Source: Steromphala cineraria (taxonomy: Eukaryota > Mollusca > Gastropoda > Trochida > Trochidae). Taken from it: a stretch of 64,000 bases of DNA. The stretch spans positions 45,251,227 to 45,315,226 of the forward strand of contig OU744732.1 in NCBI GenBank assembly GCA_916613615.1, in the 5' to 3' direction. The notes under the pieces are model-generated. The model did no database searches. It was not told the origin of the DNA and saw only the letters and a program-made list of their open reading frames with translations. The position numbers and the translations under genes were made by a program. Shown one piece after another: positions 1 to 11,914 of this stretch (position 1 is its first letter; each line of letters starts with the position of its first letter).

Positions 1-1225
1 GGGATACCGCAAAAGCAGAGCAGCCCCGGAACTTGGGGTTTCGCCTTACCCTGTTCCGCCTCTTACAGGCCTCACCAAATTGGGAATTTTCTCGTGATCT
101 TGACCTTTGACACTCAAGGTCACACAATCAATGAACACATTTCATTTAGTATAACATTATTGTAATGAAATAAAGTGTTAAAAATTAAATTAATCCATTT
201 TCTCCATATATGTTGACCTTGCTGTGACCTTGACCTTTGACAGTTCGTACCCAAAACTTTTTGAAAATGTTGTTCTTCTCAAGAGATAATATATACAAAA
301 TCTAAACTTCATAGCACAAAAACTTTTCAAGTTATTGTGTTAACAAGGTATTGCAATAACTCATATCTCATGACCTTGACCTTTGACCTTCAAGGTCACA
401 CAATAATTGAACACTTTTTATTGAGTATAACAATCATGTATTGATTAAAAGTGATCATAGTTAAAATAAAGCATTTTCGCTAAACCATGACCTTGCTGTG
501 ACCTTGACCTTTGACGAATTGTAGCCGAAACCTTTTCAAAATCTTTTACTTTTCCAAGGATGATATATACCAAGTTAGAGCTTCATAGCACAAAAACTTT
601 TCAAGTTATCGCGTTTACAAGGAATTTTGCGGTGATTTTAAAACTCGTGACCTTGACCTTTGAACTTGAAAGTGAACATGTCATAATGATTCCCTGGAAG
701 TATTAACATTAAGACATGTTCATGAGTTCTGAAAAGCTAAATGGGATAAAGTTATACCCAAATTTAGTGCATTTTGTAATAACTCATATCTCATGACCTT
801 GATCTTTGACCTTCAAGGTCACACAATCATTGAACACTTTTTATTGAGTATAACAATCATGTATTGATTAAAAGTGTTCATAGTTAAAATAAAGCATTTT
901 CGCTAAAACATGCTTACGTCATGACCTTGCTGTGACCTTGACCTTTGACGGATTGTAGCCAAAACCTTTTCAAAATGTTTTACTTTTCCAAGGATGATAT
1001 ATACCAAGTTAGAACTTCATAGCACAAAAACTTTTCAAGTTATCGCGTTTACAAGGAATTCTTAGAGTGAATACATATCTCGTGACCTTGACCTTTGACC
1101 TTGAAAGTGAACGTGTCAAAATCGTTCCCCCGAGGTATGAGTAATAAGGTATGAATAAGAGTTCTGGAAAGCTTAGTGGAAAAAAGTTATAGCTAGTAGT
1201 ACGAGTGCGGCGATGGAAACTTCAC
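1..1225. repeat. Tandem ~430-bp units with TGACCTTGACCTTTGAC cores
   Basis: About 2.7 direct units, cut by the window start. The segment tgaacactttttattgagta recurs at 408 and 831 (423 bp apart), and ttcatagcacaaaaactttt recurs three times (about 308, 580 and 1018). Each unit carries two clusters of the receptor half-site TGACCT. Divergence between units is modest, so the expansion is fairly recent. I see no coding potential. Confidence 0.85.
371..398. promoter_or_regulatory. Clustered nuclear-receptor half-sites (DR1 plus DR0 plus inverted site)
   Basis: The core tgaccttgacctttgacct reads on the minus strand as three AGGTCA half-sites spaced 0 and 1, and caaggtca follows in the opposite orientation. 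DR1 AGGTCA pairs are the known target of HNF4, RXR and COUP-TF receptors, and TCAAGGTCA of ERR-type receptors. Similar or decayed clusters lie near 100, 215, 500, 650, 795, 930 and 1083. Whether any is bound is inference; it may simply be repeat sequence. Confidence 0.4.
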
Positions 1226-1235
1226 AAAAACTGAT

Positions 1236-1263
1236 AGCAGCCCCGTCCTTAGACGGGGCTGCT
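1236..1263. other. Perfect 12-bp GC-rich hairpin
   Basis: agcagccccgtc and its exact reverse complement flank a four-base ctta loop. The hairpin sits at the end of the tandem repeat block. A related gcagccccgg string occurs at the very start of the window, so it may mark the end of the repeat family. It is not followed by a T run and is not a bacterial terminator. Confidence 0.7.
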
Positions 1264-1336
1264 AATTACACCATGTCTCATTGTTATAGACCTTGGTATT
1301 GATCATTGAAAATGTCATTTAAGTGAGTGATCAATT

Positions 1337-1397
1337 TAAATAAATGTAGATCAACAGGTTTTTAATAATAAAAAACCTGTTGATCTAAATTTATTTA
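1337..1397. repeat. AT-rich hairpin, 27-bp arms
   Basis: The arms 1337-1363 and 1370-1397 are reverse complements with one mismatch around a six-base loop. The core gtagatcaacaggttttt is mirrored by aaaaaacctgttgatct. Outer flanks catttaa and ttaaatg extend the symmetry. It could be a small fold-back transposon or an RNA hairpin. Confidence 0.75.
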
Positions 1398-1410
1398 GAA
1401 TGGTGAGTGA

Positions 1411-2430
1411 TTTAAATGTATCTAGAAAAAAGGTGTCATTATCCAGAAGACCTCCCAACATCCATTGCATTAAGGCGAAGTTATGTCATTGATTCCTCAA
1501 GAAATCATAATTAAATTCAGTCGTTGTCAGTTATTTAAGGACATTAATTATTGTAACAGAATGGTAACGTTTTTATTCAACACCACTACAAATGCAATAT
1601 GTTGCCACTAGACGTGGTGGGTGATAAGGTTTAACATGATATTCAAAGGTTAAAAACAATTTTTTTTAAATTGTTTGAAGAAACCTTTTGATAATTGACA
1701 AAAATGGTAACCGTCATCTTTTTATCACACAACTTACAATATATATGTATAATATAACATATATATAATGTATATGGTATATATTGTTCTTTCCATATAT
1801 ATGATAAATATTATGCTCCAAGAAAACATAACACTTAACATCTCAAAGCAAATAAATAAAACTATCTTTTTTACTTGATGAAGTATATTTTTTCAAGTTT
1901 TCTTTAATTAACGACTAGGAAAGCAAATGCTTCATAAAGCAAACAGGACTTATTCTATGGCCTAGATAATTGAACACTGGAATATATAAAGAATTTCATG
2001 TGATACTTAGGAGTAATGTTACAAGAAACTTGTTTCTTTTTCAATTCATAAAAGAAAAACAAACAGTTTGATGTTCCCGATTGCCTTGGAAATAAAATGT
2101 TTGAAATGTAGTTGTGTATTGATAAGATATGATGTGCTGAATAACAAGATGTTGCGGTGTTGTGTTCCAAACGATAAATCTGAAATTCAAGTTACGAATT
2201 GTGTTGCACAAGGAACATCACTTATGTTCAGGGCCTATGGATGTAAATTAAGATTTGTCTTGCTATCGGTGAATATGAGAGCTAACGCTGTAATATGCAT
2301 AACATTTATTTTATCAACCATACAGTTCCAATGCCAACATCATAACAATGTCAGGCTTGAAAGGTTAATGCAATATCAACTTTAACATCAAACCATTATA
2401 TAATAGCAATTCTAAACAGTTTCATTAGGT
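1411..2430. other. AT-rich intergenic stretch
   Basis: No gene recognised. A 105-residue plus frame at 2068-2385 overlaps a 71-residue minus frame; neither has a recognisable domain or good splice context. Runs of alternating ta near 1740-1800 are simple sequence. Confidence 0.6.
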
Positions 2431-2439
2431 TATATAATA

Positions 2440-2860
2440 ATAATTGTGCGTATTTTTATAGCGCTCATATTCACTCTGTCAAGTATGCTCATGGCGCTCA
2501 GAGGAAATAGAGACTAGTCAAAGTATTTTGTAAAAAGATGGGGTTTAAGCATTTTCTTGAAAGAATCAGTATTGTCTGCGAGTTTCATTTCAATAGGAAG
2601 GGAATTCAAAAGATCAGGAGCAGAGGAGGCAAATGTCTGTTTCCCAAAAGCCGTGAGCTTGTAGTTAGGAACAGTGAGGAGATGTTGGGTCTGAGATCGG
2701 AGTGTGCGTGAAGGAGTGTATGGGTGAAGCAGATCTGATACATATGATGGTGCCGGTCGTTCTTTTGAAATATGTGTTGAAAGGTTATCAAACAGATTGA
2801 GAGGAGATCTGCCACATTATGATAACATTTACATTTACATTTCTCCAAGATAAACATTCA
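2440..2860 (-). pseudogene. Non-LTR retrotransposon 3' end (RT C-terminal tail plus 3' UTR)
   Basis: Read on the minus strand from about 2800 to the stop complement at 2514-2516, the frame contains APSYVSDLLHPYTPSRTLRS, then HLLTVPNYKL, then APDLLNSLPIEMKLADNTDS and FKKMLKPHLFTKYFD. This is the conserved tail that follows the reverse transcriptase in many animal LINEs (consensus pieces APSYISDLL, LLVPR, AP.LWNSLP, FK..LKTHLF). Downstream on the same strand comes the typical 3' UTR string gagcgctataaaaata, then an attatt-rich tail at 2430-2460. The endonuclease and catalytic RT parts are absent, so this is a 5'-truncated dead copy, as expected from target-primed reverse transcription. The clade is not assigned. 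Confidence 0.85.
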
Positions 2861-5119
2861 AATAGTATTTTGTATTGACTTTATGGCAAGGTTAATAAAA
2901 TGAACCCAAATCTATATTAATATTAGACTAAGTGAACCAACATCTATACTTCAAGTTTGATCTTAACAACCAAACATCTTAAACCTAAAACCTAAATCAA
3001 TGTTATCCCTTGACAAGTTTACCAATTCAAATCTATATCAAATAAGTCCTTTCTTATAAACCAACCAACAAAACTTTAAATCAATTTCTGTTAACTTTTC
3101 AACCCATGTCTACTTCAATGCTCAGTACTTTAAAAATGTATATCTATTAACATTTAACTAGGTTGATGTTGTGAACGCTTAAAAATGTTTCTCGTATCTA
3201 AGTAGACACGTTTCCTATATCTCCTGGTAATCTCTTCAACATTGCTGACATTAATTTTATTAAAAAAGTAATGGCTTGACATCTCCATTGACAGTGTTTT
3301 ATATCTGTTATTTCAGCAATGGCCGATTCACCTTTTTATTAACTTTAAGCTGAACTAATAATCCAGAGCTAAGCTTTGAGGTGAATGATGGGTTGACAAA
3401 GAAAGTTGCAAATAAGATTAAACTGTCTCCTTGTTTAATGAAGCAGCAAAATAAGACTTTGTTCAGCTTTTGTTTTGTTTTCCATTATTCAAATAGGCTT
3501 ACATGTACACAAAGCTTATGCCTTAGATGCTCTTTGAAACACACAAGGTAGCAAGGTATTCAAGTCATTTTAGTGTTTAACCTTATCGTGTCTAATGTAG
3601 ATATGAAGGAAAATGTTAACCATGATAATTAAAATTATGCTTTATAGAAGTTACCAATCAACAGGATAAATCAAAAGAGTCACAGACCTATAAATGCTTA
3701 GTTTTCCAAAGTCCAAATCTAAATCAAACGACACAACTGCTGATATTGGGTAACTACACTTTTTCATATAACTATTCTCTGAAATGCCAAGGGGTTACAT
3801 TGATAATCAAGTAAAACCACAAATAACCCAGCAACAACTTTGTGTTACATTGACACGATTACCATTTATCAAAATGATGTGTCCAGTAAGATCTTGAAAT
3901 GTTGATCCATTCCTAAATGCTTTATCCTTGACATCTTTACCAAGCATTGTTGTGAGAAAATTTCTATAAAAGGTTTTCGAAATATAGTGGCCATGTCATC
4001 AAATCCTCCTTATCCCAGCGGAAATAGAAGGAATCTAGAACTAGTAGGAATGATTAATACTAAACTCATACCCGAGCCATTCTCTGCCATTTTAACATCA
4101 AACTTCCTTCCTATACTTAATCATTATTATTTTGTTATCTCTTTGCCTCAAGGGCCAACGTTTGATTTTATGATGTTCTTTGATCGAAAGAAAATTTAAA
4201 ATCTATGAACAATTTATTTCAGTCTTAAACTATAGTTTTAAAAGGAATTAAACTGTTGAAATGACCTTAAAACTAAGGTCAAGGTCATCAAGACAACTTG
4301 AATCATCTTTTCTTAAAAGACCTTATTGAACATGTTAGCAACCTTATGATCATTAGATTCACCAAACTATCAAATCATCGGATTTTATATTTTCTTGACT
4401 ATCAAATCCATTAAAAAGACACAGAGTATGTTGATAGGATCACATATGTCAAAATTTGAAATCAATGTTATTACATCGGGAACCACTAACAGTTACTGAA
4501 AATAACAAGTTAAAGGTCAATAGAGCGAAAATACGGCCATTCAAAGACGGGATTTTGATCGAAAACCGGGCAATGTGGCTTGAATGGCACGCGCAAATTC
4601 GCCAAACGTAATTTTGAAACCTTGTCATAAGCTTACAGGAAGATATATTCGATTCAAAAGTGTTTATAAGGCATTGTAACTCATAGGTAGATTAATCGGA
4701 TGCATAATTGTGAATATTGAACGTATTTGAGATGTTTTCTTGATTTTTCCATAAAATCAAGCATTTTAGAGATATTATACATAAATGGAAATATTTGAAA
4801 GTCCAGTGATGAGATATGAACTTCAATCAGCATATTATATATTTTGTAGCTTATCAAAACCGAATAAAATTGTAAGTAAGATAATCTGTGTCACTTTAAA
4901 AGTTTTGATTGTGAAACTGATTCAATGGTAAACGTTGGTAAGAGATTGACAAATAATTCCAAAAAGGATACTTTCTGTGTTTAAAAATGTTCTAGACATA
5001 ATACATTTGCGCAATCAATGTGTAAATATTGTCAGTTGTCATATAGCCGTGGTAAATTACAGATGAAACTTACATGCGATTGTGATAATATTTTTAGGAG
5101 GGTTTAAATACGCATTACC
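2861..5119. other. AT-rich stretch with weak block homologies
   Basis: No gene found. ggtgaatgatgggttgacaa near 3379 resembles 21870, and acttccttcctat near 4100 resembles 23600. This suggests the segment is the eroded tail of an earlier duplicated unit preceding the alpha block. A 70-residue frame at 3987-4199 has no recognisable features. A CpG-containing patch lies at 4520-4620. Confidence 0.45.
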
Positions 5120-5700
5120 TTTTGAGATATGCACACCACCTTTGGTGGAATAAGTTCTATTTTCATCAATAACATCGCAATCCGTCTGACCTTTACTGAA
5201 GTTCACACTCGATATCAACAGAGAATTGTTGTGTACAGTGAGTCCTGGAAAATATCAGCATGTGTTTCTTGAAGCAGTCGTCATTAGATCATGTAAGCAG
5301 GAATGCAGCCCTGTCTTATCTCAAAGCATATGTCAATGTCTCTATGTCTGTAGATCAACCATCAAGATCTGATAATGTTATCCTGGGAACTGATCAAGGA
5401 GCATGTGACATCATCAATACGTCAAAGATCAGTATGGACATCATGGCACGAGTCTGTAATATGATTTATATCGACAATCACATTTCATGTCCATTGCAAT
5501 TTTTTTCTTCCAGACATTGCCTGAGGTTGAATTGCTCCATACATCATTTCATCTCAGGAGCCCATAATAATAGGACTCCACGTCTCCTTTTATCGGAAAT
5601 AGGTAATAGGCGACCTCTTAAGGGTTGCTTTACGTAGGAAACGAGGATCTTTCATGGTTTTATAATACTTAAACGTGCCTAAATCATAATGAGACAGGAG
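5120..5700 (+). repeat. Duplicated block alpha, copy 1
   Basis: Direct paralogue of 31080-31690 and, more eroded, 10020-10340. Shared strings include ccatcaagatctgataatgt and cgagtctgtaatatgattta. A pyrimidine tract ending in ccag before acattgcctgagg is a good splice-acceptor look-alike and is kept in copy 3. A 125-residue frame (5260-5637) spans the block, but frame is not conserved between copies because of indels, so I do not call a gene. Confidence 0.75.
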
Positions 5701-7480
5701 TCCCATGTCAATTGTGAAACGTTAAACTTGTGAAAAAAGTTATCCTACCAAAATATGAATCATGGTCAGGTGATTTGATTTAACAATTTAAACAAACTTA
5801 TTTCAAGGGTTATGGGCGGGTTATCAATCCGGACTAGAAGTGTTACTGAAATAAGAGAAAATGCAACATTGAACACAAAATGTAGCATGTTTAATAATTC
5901 CATTTTTAAAGTTGCAAAGCTCCAAACTTTATTGACAAATAAGGTTACCAGTTTTATTCAATTTGGAAAGAATTATATGAGGTAGGCGTGTGCATATATC
6001 TTAATGGTTTAGTTAGCTATTGATAAAACCTTTATATTACATTTCAGGCTATTTCGATATTGTAATCTACGTGTCAATTTTGTGACAAGCTCATATTTCT
6101 TTGTTAAAGTAATTTGATTATTCTTTTACTATTATTTTTACAAAATAAACTATGATTAGATGTTGTCATGTAACCGAGTAACCTACATTAAGAAACACAT
6201 GATATACAGCGCTACCAATTCTGTTCCACATGTGTTTTTCATTATCAATATAGTTATTTGCAAGCTCAATTTCAGCATTAAAATCACATTCCAACTTTAC
6301 GAAACAGAAATATCTTGTTGATCTTAACATATTCATACAGAATGTAAGGATAAAAAAGATGTCCGTTATGTTATTATCAAATGAAAATATTCTAAAGATT
6401 AAATGACAAAATGATACTCATATATCTTAAACAAGAATGTATTTTTGTAGTATTAAGATATCTAACTTTACGATGTAAGAACTCTATAAGAGATAATTTA
6501 AAACTTCAGATCACTCTTAGAGAAACAGACATGAACCGTAAGTTCTAATAGCAACAATGACGTGCATTGGTATTCAAGAATAAGGAATAAAAGAAAATTA
6601 ATTAAACTTACAATAATGATACACTAGCATTTTAATAACTTTTAAAAGAAACAATTATCATCTGAGTTTTAAAATAAAGATATGTAGTAGAAGGTAAAGA
6701 AGAACATCCTCGTAGATTTTGATATGATTTTTAAAGTTCAAAGACTGTATGGACGATCAATATTGCTTGAAGAAACTAAATTGAATCTTTTGAACCGACT
6801 TTGTAGAACTTTGTTTAATAACGTTGCCCCTGATGAATTAATGTGATCTTGCCCAAAGTACAATTAACTGACATGGATAGTTCTTCTATGCATGAAAATA
6901 GATTTTGAATTTTTCTTTCACTTTACATCTAACAACTTTCATTATATCACGACGACTTAAATAAATTGTAGCATGTCTATCTTATCCATCTCAACCTAAG
7001 GTTTCCTAATAACAAGATCATTGTATTTTATTCTCAAGCAGACAGCAAAAATACCACAATGGAAATGTCAATATTATCCTGATTAACCTAAGGTTTCTTA
7101 AAAACAAGCTTAAGATCAGTGTTTTCTTTTTTCACATATTGATCACTCTTTAATAAAATAACAGACATAAGGATCGTTAAGAGATAATTTGAGCCCTTGA
7201 CTCTTTGTAGTATTCGACGAAAAAGGGTACATCATATTGATACTATTATATCATTAACCATTTAAGTATCATCGTATTTGATTAGGCCTTTCCTCTTATC
7301 AGTTGTGTAACAATATTTTGTTCACTTTAATGTTTCTTTGATTAACAGTGAAACGAACTGAAAATCTCTTTTAACACCAACATCACAATTACTAGAATGA
7401 ATTAAGCATAAGGATCCTTTCTTCATAATAAGGACATAAGGACCAAGAACAAATCATTTCGAATCCTTGATACGTCCAGG
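5701..7480. other. Diverged interior of duplicated unit 1
   Basis: No gene seen. Parts align loosely with unit 2: 6150-6360 with 10900-11100 (aatatcttgttgat shared) and 6700-6830 with 12180-12310 (tgaagaaac, tttgaac). This supports an old direct duplication rather than conserved function. Confidence 0.5.
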
Positions 7481-7489
7481 TCAGCGAAT

Positions 7490-7700
7490 ATGATACATCA
7501 TTTCGATTATGCTTTATCCTTAACCTTATCATATGGAAGTGTCATCCCTTTAGATTAGGTCTCTTCCAATTACCAGTTAAAGCCTCCCTGTTGATGCTTT
7601 CGGATATACAAGATTTGGCGTGACTGTAAGGAACTATACAACGAAAGCTGTAAAATATTTTACAGATGGTCCCCTTCTGTTGGGTGTCCTTAATCATGAT
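7490..7700 (+). repeat. Duplicated block delta, copy 1
   Basis: Matches 34370-34520. Shared pieces are caccagttaaa or taccagttaaa, gatgc-ttcgg, atacaag-ttggcgtg and aagctgtaaaatattttac. No coding frame is shared between the copies. Confidence 0.65.
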
Positions 7701-8139
7701 GATATAATCAGTATTGAAGTAACATCACATCATCGCCGGTCCGAGCCATTCACCCTTAGAACCCAAGTAAGAAATTTAAACCTCAAATTGATACATATCT
7801 AATGATGATTATAGTTCCGCCAAAAGGCAGAATTCTTTATCGCTTGAATTAGTCTTAGCTTGTAAAGTTAGGTCACATGTACCTAACACATTTGCACACT
7901 ATTCTAATTCTTCTACTAGATTAAATATATATTTTTGTATTTTGTCTCATGATGAAATAAATCATTGACATTGTATAATAACTGTATCTCAGCGATTCAT
8001 TTATAGATATCAACATTAATTTTGCAACAAAAGCAACCTCCCTTTTTATACAGATATGTGAACATCATCAGGTTACCCAATATGCATTTAACAGGCAACA
8101 GGGTTACAACAGGTTAAGAAACACATACATTTCTATATT

Positions 8140-8290
8140 TGATGACAACAAGCATAACTTGACATCTGGTTTATCGCGTCTGCACAACCATAGTTTCCAG
8201 AGATAATAACTCCATACATGTAGATGACTCACACACAGGACATTGAAAATAATCAATATCTAAAACATAGGCTATTGTACAAGGGAGGGG
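8140..8290 (+). repeat. Duplicated block zeta, copy 1
   Basis: Contains tgacatctggtttatcgcgt and ccagagataataac. Related to 12840-12990, 35515-35660 and 41060-41200, which keep the order 'catcaaaac ... catgg ... agagataa-aag'. Confidence 0.5.
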
Positions 8291-8712
8291 ATATTGTTAT
8301 CTATATTGCAATTACTTTACATTATTTATCATTTTAAAGTTCCTTTTATCATGCAGTGGCAGACTGTTATTGTGTCCAAATATCTGTATTGGTCAGATTG
8401 TGACGAAAGTTTGATATAGTGTATAGGACATTGATTGACTCTTATGTGAATTTCAAATAGGATACATATTAGTGTAGCATTTTATCAAGTTTATCACAAT
8501 TTCCAGTAACTTTTAAGTTATATAATTCAGCTAGTTTATGCTGAGAAAATCATATAAATTGTGTGTCATTGAAAACCTTGGTTGATTAAATGCTTTCAAT
8601 ATTAAGTATATATTATGCTTTAAGAAAACATAACAACTTAACGTAACAAATGAAAGTGTTTCACGTTCTGGTGCTTCAATAACATATCACAATGGTAGTT
8701 ATTCTAATTGAA

Positions 8713-8776
8713 AACGGCCGTTAATGGCTGAAATATTGCCCAAGCGGAGTTAAGCATTAACTCACTCACTCACTCT
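8713..8776 (+). mobile_element. SINE tail remnant (gastropod actcactcactc type)
   Basis: aacggccgttaatggctgaa, then atattgcc, then aagcggagttaagcattaac and three actc steps form the 3' tail of tRNA-derived SINEs that I recognise from vetigastropod genomes. No tRNA-like head lies upstream, so this is a 5'-truncated insertion. The complete SINE at 59452-59773 shares the gcggcg-type core. Confidence 0.65.
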
Positions 8777-8859
8777 AATTGCAAATTTAAGCTTATTAAA
8801 AACTGTCGATTGCATTTACTAAACCTGATGCAAGATAGATGGACCCTATTCTTCCTGAC

Positions 8860-9560
8860 AACTAAGGTGAAACCTTTCACCACAGCAATTATTAAGGATA
8901 ATTGTGATTATTGAGTTTTTTCAAGTTTTGAAAACCGTGTATTGGTTTGGAATTTTTTTTAAAAATATTAATCTGTGCAAATGGTGTTTACAAATCTCTA
9001 TGGTTAATCAGGGTTTGAGTGATTGGTTTAAAAGACTCCTGTCATTTCATGATGTCAGTATTATTGAAGGTATTTTCAGAAGAATATTAAATTTTTCATT
9101 GGAATACCTAAAACAGGACTTTATCACGTGTTAATATTGGTGTTTATTCGCATAAACAATTTATTTCAAATCCACAAAACAAATTCGAAAAGATATTCTA
9201 AAACAGTAACTCAACTTTTATGTTCCAATTCATACAATACTAAATATCAAGTACATTTTCAAATTTGTAGATCATTTTTCTCTAACAGCCGAACAAAATC
9301 ATTTATTTTTAAACGTGCATAACATTTAATACTTGTGCATACTTGTGCTGTATTTCACATTGGAATTAAAAACATTAAATTATTGTTTCCTCATAACCTC
9401 TTGACTTCTCCTTTTGATAAAATTTGATTGTTAGATTTGATTACATGAAAGTAAACCCCGTATACTTACAGGAAATGTAACCCCAACGCCTAAGCATATG
9501 GGTCATGTTTTTGAAATCCTGGCTAAAATTCTTATCCTAATAAATTTATTCTTGATTAAT
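8860..9560 (+). repeat. Duplicated block epsilon, copy 1
   Basis: Paralogue of 14160-15420 and 24480-25680. aaacctttcacca, gcaattattaaggataattg and gtatttcaca are shared with copy 3. Two frames (76 and 64 residues) are AT-rich and unlike the equivalent frames in the other copies. Confidence 0.7.
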
Positions 9561-9600
9561 TTAAAACATAAATTCGAATCAATTAACCGTCCATGAAACA

Positions 9601-9970
9601 TTGAAGGGGCAGTAGCACGTTTTTTGATGATTTTATATTTTACATTTTTCACTGATAATTGTAAGTTAATGTTAAATGTATTATTTTGACAGTGTCAAAA
9701 ATCTCAAGTCACAAGTCAATCATCCATAGTCAGAGGACAAAGTATGAAGATTCACATAAAATCCATTAACGGCCATTTTTTGTGAACACCTTTTATTCAT
9801 TTTGTGTAAGAAAAAGGAATCGCATGGCTAAACTTTACGTTATATATTTGAATTATTACTGCTGCATTTAGTTTAAATACATTGTCTCTCAATTGGAACC
9901 ATTAATTTTCATTTTCCTGACATCACCTTACATGTATATTCCCCCTAAAAACGTGCTACTGCCCCTTTAA
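9601..9970 (+). mobile_element. TTAA-flanked MITE, copy 1 (full length)
   Basis: Ends are aggggcagtagcacgttttt and its mirror aaaaacgtgctactgcccct, flanked by TTGA (decayed TTAA) and TTAA. Interior landmarks shared by the family are ttgacagtgtcaaaaatct, catccatagtcagaggacaa, ggcggcca or ggccatttt, tgtgtgaacacc and cattttcctgacatcacc. The element has no transposase and cannot move by itself. TTAA flanks suggest a piggyBac-type helper. Confidence 0.9.
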
Positions 9971-10019
9971 CACTCAGGTTAACTTTAGTACGTGGACAGT
10001 CTACAGAAACTACATCTGC

Positions 10020-10340
10020 AGTTTCCCTTTGTCTTTGGGAACATCATTTATCAAGAAATGATATAGTTATCCTGAGAACTAACCAGGAAGTAGGAGACTA
10101 CATCAGTAGAGTTTAGTCAAAGATCTATTTATCAGCTTGGATATCATGCTGCGTCTCTGTAATATAATTCATAGTGACACCATCACAGTTTATGTCCATT
10201 ACATTTTTTTCTACAATATATAATCTGAAGTCGAATCTCGTCATACTTTATTTCATCTCTGGAGTCCAAATAATGCGACTTAACGTCTACTATAATACAT
10301 AAGCATACAAAATTCAGAATTTAAGAGAGCCCCATGTTGA
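10020..10340 (+). repeat. Duplicated block alpha, copy 2 (eroded)
   Basis: gatatagttatcctgagaac and agatctatttatcag match copy 3 closely. The splice-acceptor look-alike has lost its AG, and the frame carries several stops. Unit spacing from copy 1 is about 4.9 kb. Confidence 0.7.
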
Positions 10341-11570
10341 CTGTTAAAAATGAAACTGAATTTATAGTGGGTCAGGTGAACTGAGCTTTATTATTCCAAC
10401 TGTCACCACATCTGATCTATATGTCTATTACAGAGGGTACTAACGAGTTTTTGATGTCTCTGAAGTTATCATTTGTCCTATTATTTCTACAGAAATATGA
10501 ATCTCAATATTTACTATATATGAAATGCTTTTGGGATCCGCCAATGGTGACCTAGACAATACGTTTGCTCAAATTGAATATTTCAAACTTATTATAATTA
10601 CAAGTTCCATAGTTCTAAACTTTCCGAGTTTATCAATTTTCGAACCTGAAATGCCAAAAAGATAAAACTTGGGTACACTATGCTATTGGATTTGGATGAA
10701 AGAATAAATGACTTTGATGTAGATGTGCTTATATTTTGAGAGTATTTTAGTCATAGATAAAATATTATCGTTATCATGCTGAAATCTGCCCAAAATATGA
10801 CAATGCAAATTTATACCAAAAAAATAGCAAATAAATTGATTCAACCTCAAGAGAGATTGCCAAACTAGTTAGGAACGATGTCTTCATTAACTCATAAATG
10901 ATAGGTCTAACTGTATAGCTTTTATGTAAGATTATGAAAAAGTGACCATAAAGCTACGTCATATGTTCTTTTACTGAACAATTTAGTTTGGTGTCCATTG
11001 TGTGTGCTCAATTTCAGATTTTATAATATTACATTCAAACTAAAACATAAATATCTTGTTGATTCTGAGATATGTTCGGAAAAGATAAATAGGTAAAAAA
11101 TGAAATGGTTTCTATGACTTTATGAGTTGAAAAAATAATCTAAAACTACATATATCTCATAACAAAAGACATACTGATACTGATATCTGTCATAACATTT
11201 ATTTGTATTTTCAAGAATCAATTTCAATCTTTAGAAGAATTGCAATGAAATGGATATGCATATATTTTATTCATTGATTTTATCGTTGCCTATCCTCGTG
11301 CATTGCAAACAAACAAAAATTTAAGTCAAACGAATATTGAGCTCATTCAATTAATAATACGCTTTGTGTAAAAAATGCCATGACAACGAACATAGAAACA
11401 ACCCATAATAATTGTCAATATCAGTCACGATTTGATAATGTTTCTTTTATTCACAATTTGAGACTAGAAAGAGAAAACTCTTTTATATAGTACTTATTAC
11501 ACTTGATTATATTTCGGAAGTATAAAGATTTGATATCGATAACAACAGTTTGGATATTCATCTTTGCAAA
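10341..11570. other. AT-rich interior of duplicated unit 2
   Basis: No gene found. 10900-11130 aligns with 6150-6360. The rest shows nothing beyond low-complexity AT. Confidence 0.5.
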
Positions 11571-11914
11571 TGGGCAGTAGCAATCTTTTTCTATAATCTT
11601 ATATTTTAAAATTTCACTGATAATTGTACGTAAATGCTAAATGAATTATTTTGATAGTGTCAAAAATCCCATAACACAAACCAATTATCCATAGTCAGAG
11701 GACAAAGTATGAATCCATGGGCGGCCATTGTGTGTGAACACCTTTTTTTCGTTTGGGTTAGAAAAAGGAATCGTATTGCTAAACTTACATTACATGTTTG
11801 AATTATAACTGCTCCATTTAGTTTAAACGCATCATCTTTCAATTGGAACAATAAATTTTCATTTTCCTGACATCACCTAACATGCCTCCTTAAAACGTGC
11901 TACTGCCCCTTTAA
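11571..11914 (+). mobile_element. TTAA-flanked MITE, copy 2
   Basis: Right end intact (aaaacgtgctactgccccttTAA). Left end degraded to gggcagtagcaatcttt with the TTAA lost. Interior landmarks are present. A 63-residue minus frame here is only element sequence. Confidence 0.85.

Noticed and set aside
1236..1263. Rho-independent terminator
   Set aside because: GC hairpin without a T run, in eukaryotic repeat DNA.
5260..5637. 125-residue gene conserved with 31351-31599
   Set aside because: The DNA is duplicated, but indels shift the frame between copies and copy 2 is full of stops.
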